Below are positions 61,563 through 64,000 of a DNA stretch of 64,000 nt, in pieces. This stretch comes from Streptomyces sp. CCM_MD2014 (lineage in GTDB: Bacteria; Actinomycetota; Actinomycetes; Streptomycetales; Streptomycetaceae): the NCBI RefSeq assembly GCF_000772045.1, contig NZ_CP009754.1:868001-932000 (forward strand), read 5' to 3'. A model generated the notes under the pieces. The model worked only from the letters and a program-made list of their open reading frames with translations. It was not told the origin of the DNA and searched no databases. Each line of letters begins with the position of its first letter. Within the stretch, counting starts at the first letter, position 1. A program made the translations under genes and the position numbers.

Positions 61563-62492
61563 TCAGGCCGGCGCCCCCGGTGACCGGCCGGCCCGCCGGG
61601 TGAAGCGCCGCAGGCCGCGGCGGGTGGGCTTGAGGGGCTTGTCCTCGGGGGCGGCCGGGGCCGGCTCCGCACCGGAACCCGCGGGCAGGGCCGCGGGCGC
61701 GGACGCCGGCGGCGGTACGGAGCGGCCGCCCTGTGCGAGCCGGCTCCGTACGGCCTGGGCCATGGCCTGGTGGGCCGGTTCCTGCAGCAGCCCGGCCGCG
61801 GACAGCCGCTCCCACATGTGCAGGAGTTCCTGCCCCCGGGTGGCCACCTGCCCCTCGTCCCACAGCCGTTGCCATGCCGCGGTGGCCCGGGCCACGTCGG
61901 GAGCGGCCCGGTGCAGGTCGGTGCGGCAGCGGATGCGGGCGACGGTCAGCGCGAGGACGGTGGAGAGCATGTGGTCGCCGCGCTTGTACGCGAGATACGC
62001 CTCGATCGCCCGGGCCTCCAGCGACAGTTCGTCCTCGGCGCCCCGGCGCAGCGTGAGGTGCTCCCGCAGCGCGCTGGCGAGGACGAAGGCGGCGTGCAGC
62101 TCCTCGCGCTGCGCGTGCTGGATGATGCGCCCGACGCGGGCGAGCGGAGGGAAGGCGGCCTCCTCCGCGGCGGTGCGCTCGTGCCCGGGCGGCAGGTCGT
62201 CCTCGTCGGCGATGGTCCGGCTCGACCCGTCGGGATGCACCCGCAGCCGCGCCACCTGCTGCACGGTGCGGTCGATCACGGTGGCCGCCACCGGCGCCCC
62301 CAGGGTACGGGCGAACATGGCGACGGCGTCGAGGATCGCCTCGTTGGGCGGCCGCATGCCGCCCATCTCCAGCAGGTGACCGTTGACCACCGTCGACCCG
62401 TCCTCGGCCACGTAGGCGTCGAGGCGGATCAGCGGCGCGGCGCCGAGCGCGGGCAGGTTCCCCTCGTCACGGGGGGTCAGCGAGTGGGTCAT
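61563..62492 (-). CDS. Hypothetical protein downstream of the NlpC/P60 gene
   Basis: 309 aa. Not recognised. Residues 1-215 look like a compact mixed fold (LIRLDAYVAEDGSTVVNGHLLEMGG, then helices AILDAVAMFARTLGAP and EAFPPLARVGRIIQHAQREELHAAFVLASALREHL). The last 70 residues are Ala/Pro-rich and end in a basic tail (RRGLRRFTRRAGR). No signal peptide or membrane helix. The ATG has GGAG 9 bases upstream, placed inside the end of the NlpC/P60 gene, whose stop is 4 bp away, so the two are co-expressed. Confidence 0.65.
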   Translation of the reverse strand: MTHSLTPRDEGNLPALGAAPLIRLDAYVAEDGSTVVNGHLLEMGGMRPPNEAILDAVAMFARTLGAPVAATVIDRTVQQVARLRVHPDGSSRTIADEDDLPPGHERTAAEEAAFPPLARVGRIIQHAQREELHAAFVLASALREHLTLRRGAEDELSLEARAIEAYLAYKRGDHMLSTVLALTVARIRCRTDLHRAAPDVARATAAWQRLWDEGQVATRGQELLHMWERLSAAGLLQEPAHQAMAQAVRSRLAQGGRSVPPPASAPAALPAGSGAEPAPAAPEDKPLKPTRRGLRRFTRRAGRSPGAPA

Positions 62493-62496
62493 CCGC

Positions 62497-63600
62497 TCAG
62501 ACTCCGGGTCGTACGACGCCGAGGACGGGCATGGAGGCGGCCGGCGCGGTCGTGATGGAGCGGCCGGGCCGCGGTGCGTGGACGATCTGTCCGCCTCCGA
62601 TGTACATGCCCACGTGGGTGGCGTCGTTGTAGTAGATGATCAGGTCCCCGGGGCGGGCGGAGGACAGGCCGACGCGGGTCAGACCGCTCCACTGTGCCTG
62701 CGAGGTACGGGGAATGGGGTGTCCGGCCGCCGCCCACGCCGCGGAGGTGAGTCCGGAGCAGTCGTACGAGGACGGGCCCACGGCGCCCCACACGTACGGT
62801 TTGCCGATCTGCGCCATCGCGAAGCCCACGGCCTTGCCGGCGGCCCCGCTCACCTGCGTCCCGCCGCCGGGCCCTTTCCCCTTGCCCTTGCCCTTCCCCG
62901 CCGAGCCGCCGGAGGAGCCGCCCGAGTCCGTCCACCTGGCCTCGGCCTCTTTCTCCCGCTCCTTCTCCAACTGGGCCAGTCTTCGGGTCTGTTCCTCTTC
63001 GAGTCCCGCCTCGATCCGCTCGGCCGTGGCGATCTTCTTCTCGATCTTCTGCTTCGCCGCCGCCTTGTCCGCGCGGCTGCTCTCGAGCTTCCGCAGCTCC
63101 TTCGTGGCGGCCTCGGTCTGCTCGCTCAGCTCCCGACGGGCGGTCTGCTGGGTCTCCGAGACGTTGACCAGTCCGCGCATGGCCTGGCGGGCCTGGGACG
63201 CCTCGTCGAGGGCCGACTCCGGGTGGTCGCCGAGTAGCAACTGGATACCGGTGGCGGCGAGATCGCCCCCGCGGTACTGGGTGCGCGCGGCCGCGCCGGC
63301 GAGGGAGTGCAGGTCCTTCACCCGCTTCTCGGCACGGGTCAGGTCCTTGCGGAGGGTGGTCAGTCGTTTCTCCTGCTCGGTGGCCTTCTCGTTGGCGGCG
63401 TTGTACGCCTCGGTGGCCACCTCCGCCTCACGGTACAGGCCGTCCAGTTCGTCGCGGATGTCCTCGATCGACTGGCCGGTGTTCGGGTCGGGTTCGCCCG
63501 GGGCCGCGTAACCGGGGCCGGGCAACAGGACGATCGCGCAGACGAGGGCCGCCGTGGCGCCCCGGCTCCGTAACCGTCTGCCGCCGGTCGACACGTTCAT
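62497..63600 (-). CDS. Secreted NlpC/P60 (C40) cell-wall hydrolase
   Basis: 367 aa from the ATG at 63600, which gives a good Sec signal peptide (basic start, hydrophobic core ALVCAIVLLPGPGYA, cut after AAP). Residues about 35-235 are a long coiled coil (IEDIRDELDGLYREAEVATEAY onward). A Ser/Gly/Lys linker (GKGKGKG) leads to the C-terminal NlpC/P60 peptidase: catalytic Cys in YDCSGLT, His in DATHVGMY and third polar residue in IVHAP. Such proteins cut gamma-D-Glu-diaminopimelate bonds in peptidoglycan; the coiled coil probably keeps the enzyme inhibited until a partner binds, as in RipA-like hydrolases. Confidence 0.88.
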   Translation of the reverse strand: MNVSTGGRRLRSRGATAALVCAIVLLPGPGYAAPGEPDPNTGQSIEDIRDELDGLYREAEVATEAYNAANEKATEQEKRLTTLRKDLTRAEKRVKDLHSLAGAAARTQYRGGDLAATGIQLLLGDHPESALDEASQARQAMRGLVNVSETQQTARRELSEQTEAATKELRKLESSRADKAAAKQKIEKKIATAERIEAGLEEEQTRRLAQLEKEREKEAEARWTDSGGSSGGSAGKGKGKGKGPGGGTQVSGAAGKAVGFAMAQIGKPYVWGAVGPSSYDCSGLTSAAWAAAGHPIPRTSQAQWSGLTRVGLSSARPGDLIIYYNDATHVGMYIGGGQIVHAPRPGRSITTAPAASMPVLGVVRPGV

Positions 63601-63777
63601 GAGCTCCACTCTCAGAGGTCGCGTGCGGGCGGCCCGGACGGCTGCCGTCGCGCTCGCCACCGCAGGTCACGCGGTGGGCCGTTCGAGCCTTGAACACACT
63701 ACCTTCCCCCGAACGGCCCACCCCGGTCTCCCCGGGCGTGTCAGCTTGCTCACACGCAACTGTTCATCGAGCGGTAC

Positions 63778-64000
63778 TCAGTCGTGCCAGGTGTCGTCGA
63801 GAGTGATCCTCGTGGAGTTCACCGTCGCGATGCGGTTGGCGCCTCCCTCCCAGGTGACGTCGCCCGCCTCGTCCTTGCGGATGTACTTGTACTCGAAGGA
63901 CGTGCCTTCGGGGAGTTCCACGTCCCGCTTCCACACCGGGTAGGCGGCCGGGTCGAGCGGGATCGCGCCGGCCGGGTCCCAGTCGCCCAGCTCCGGCCGG
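63778..64000 (-). CDS. C-terminal end of a protein with a CBM20 starch-binding domain
   Basis: Only the last 74 codons lie in the window (stop TGA at 63780-63778); the gene continues past the right edge. The visible part reads [47 protein letters not shown] and [10 protein letters not shown]. This is the classic C-terminal half of CBM20, with the two starch-contact tryptophans in GDWDP and TWEGG. The parent is probably a secreted alpha-amylase, glucanotransferase or similar starch-active enzyme. Confidence 0.85.
   Translation of the reverse strand, partial: RPELGDWDPAGAIPLDPAAYPVWKRDVELPEGTSFEYKYIRKDEAGDVTWEGGANRIATVNSTRITLDDTWHD

Noticed and set aside
60699..61583. 294-aa plus-strand frame over the acetyltransferase gene
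   Set aside because: No ribosome site, no domain, and it overlaps the well-supported GNAT gene on the other strand and the micro-ORF in another frame.
1..64000. tRNA, rRNA, insertion sequences or integrase/att sites
   Set aside because: No cloverleaf-like sequence, transposase motif or duplicated att core was noticed. A tRNA scan could still find one I missed.

Overview
The window is high-GC actinobacterial DNA, almost certainly from a Streptomyces chromosome. Codon use is strongly GC-biased at third positions, GTG and TTG starts are common, stop and start codons overlap in long operons, and DUF1707, TM2 and NlpC/P60 proteins are typical of the genus. All calls come from reading the sequence; no database search was run.

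Region 1 (about 0.1-7.2 kb, minus strand) is a compact operon: fatty acyl-AMP ligase, two acyl-CoA-dehydrogenase-like proteins of equal length, a free acyl carrier protein and an aldehyde dehydrogenase. It looks like a stand-alone system that loads an acid onto a carrier protein and desaturates it. There is no NRPS or PKS beside it. Region 2 (7.2-9.7 kb) holds small housekeeping-type genes and a tautomerase-YHS protein with a CsoR-like operator.

Region 3 (9.9-40.8 kb) is a complete salicylate-primed nonribosomal metallophore locus. Its gene content and order resemble the coelibactin zincophore cluster of S. coelicolor. A minus-strand operon runs from 33.56 to 9.87 kb: NRPS B (ArCP-Cy-A-PCP-Cy-A-PCP), NRPS A (Cy-A-MT-PCP-TE), a saccharopine-dehydrogenase-like protein, a thiazoline reductase fused to a methyltransferase, a P450, a type II thioesterase, a methyltransferase, a YbtPQ-like ABC pair and salicylate synthase. 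A divergent salicylate-AMP ligase starts the pathway. Downstream lie an Opp/Nik-type ABC importer and a ferredoxin.

Region 4 (40.8-46 kb) is an AztABC-type zinc ABC importer with two beta-propeller lipoproteins of the AztD type. Three Zur-like boxes lie at the metallophore divergent promoter, the ferredoxin/importer promoter and the aztA/aztB divergent promoter. They tie regions 3 and 4 into one zinc-starvation locus: make the chelator, take up the complex, and take up free zinc.

Region 5 (46.1-51.7 kb) has a LacI-family regulator and a translationally coupled operon of NCS2 nucleobase permease, amidohydrolase and TSUP permease. Two abutting perfect palindromes lie upstream of the permease and are the probable LacI operators. 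A 5 x 35 bp tandem repeat lies between the regulator and the operon. Region 6 (51.9-60.9 kb) is a predicted conflict or signalling module: a giant kinase-like plus NACHT/STAND protein, a VMAP-like protein, a vWA (SAV_2336-type) protein and a 24-residue micro-ORF. No MoxR ATPase is present. Region 7 (60.8-64 kb) has a GNAT acetyltransferase, a hypothetical protein, a secreted NlpC/P60 hydrolase and the end of a CBM20 starch-binding protein.
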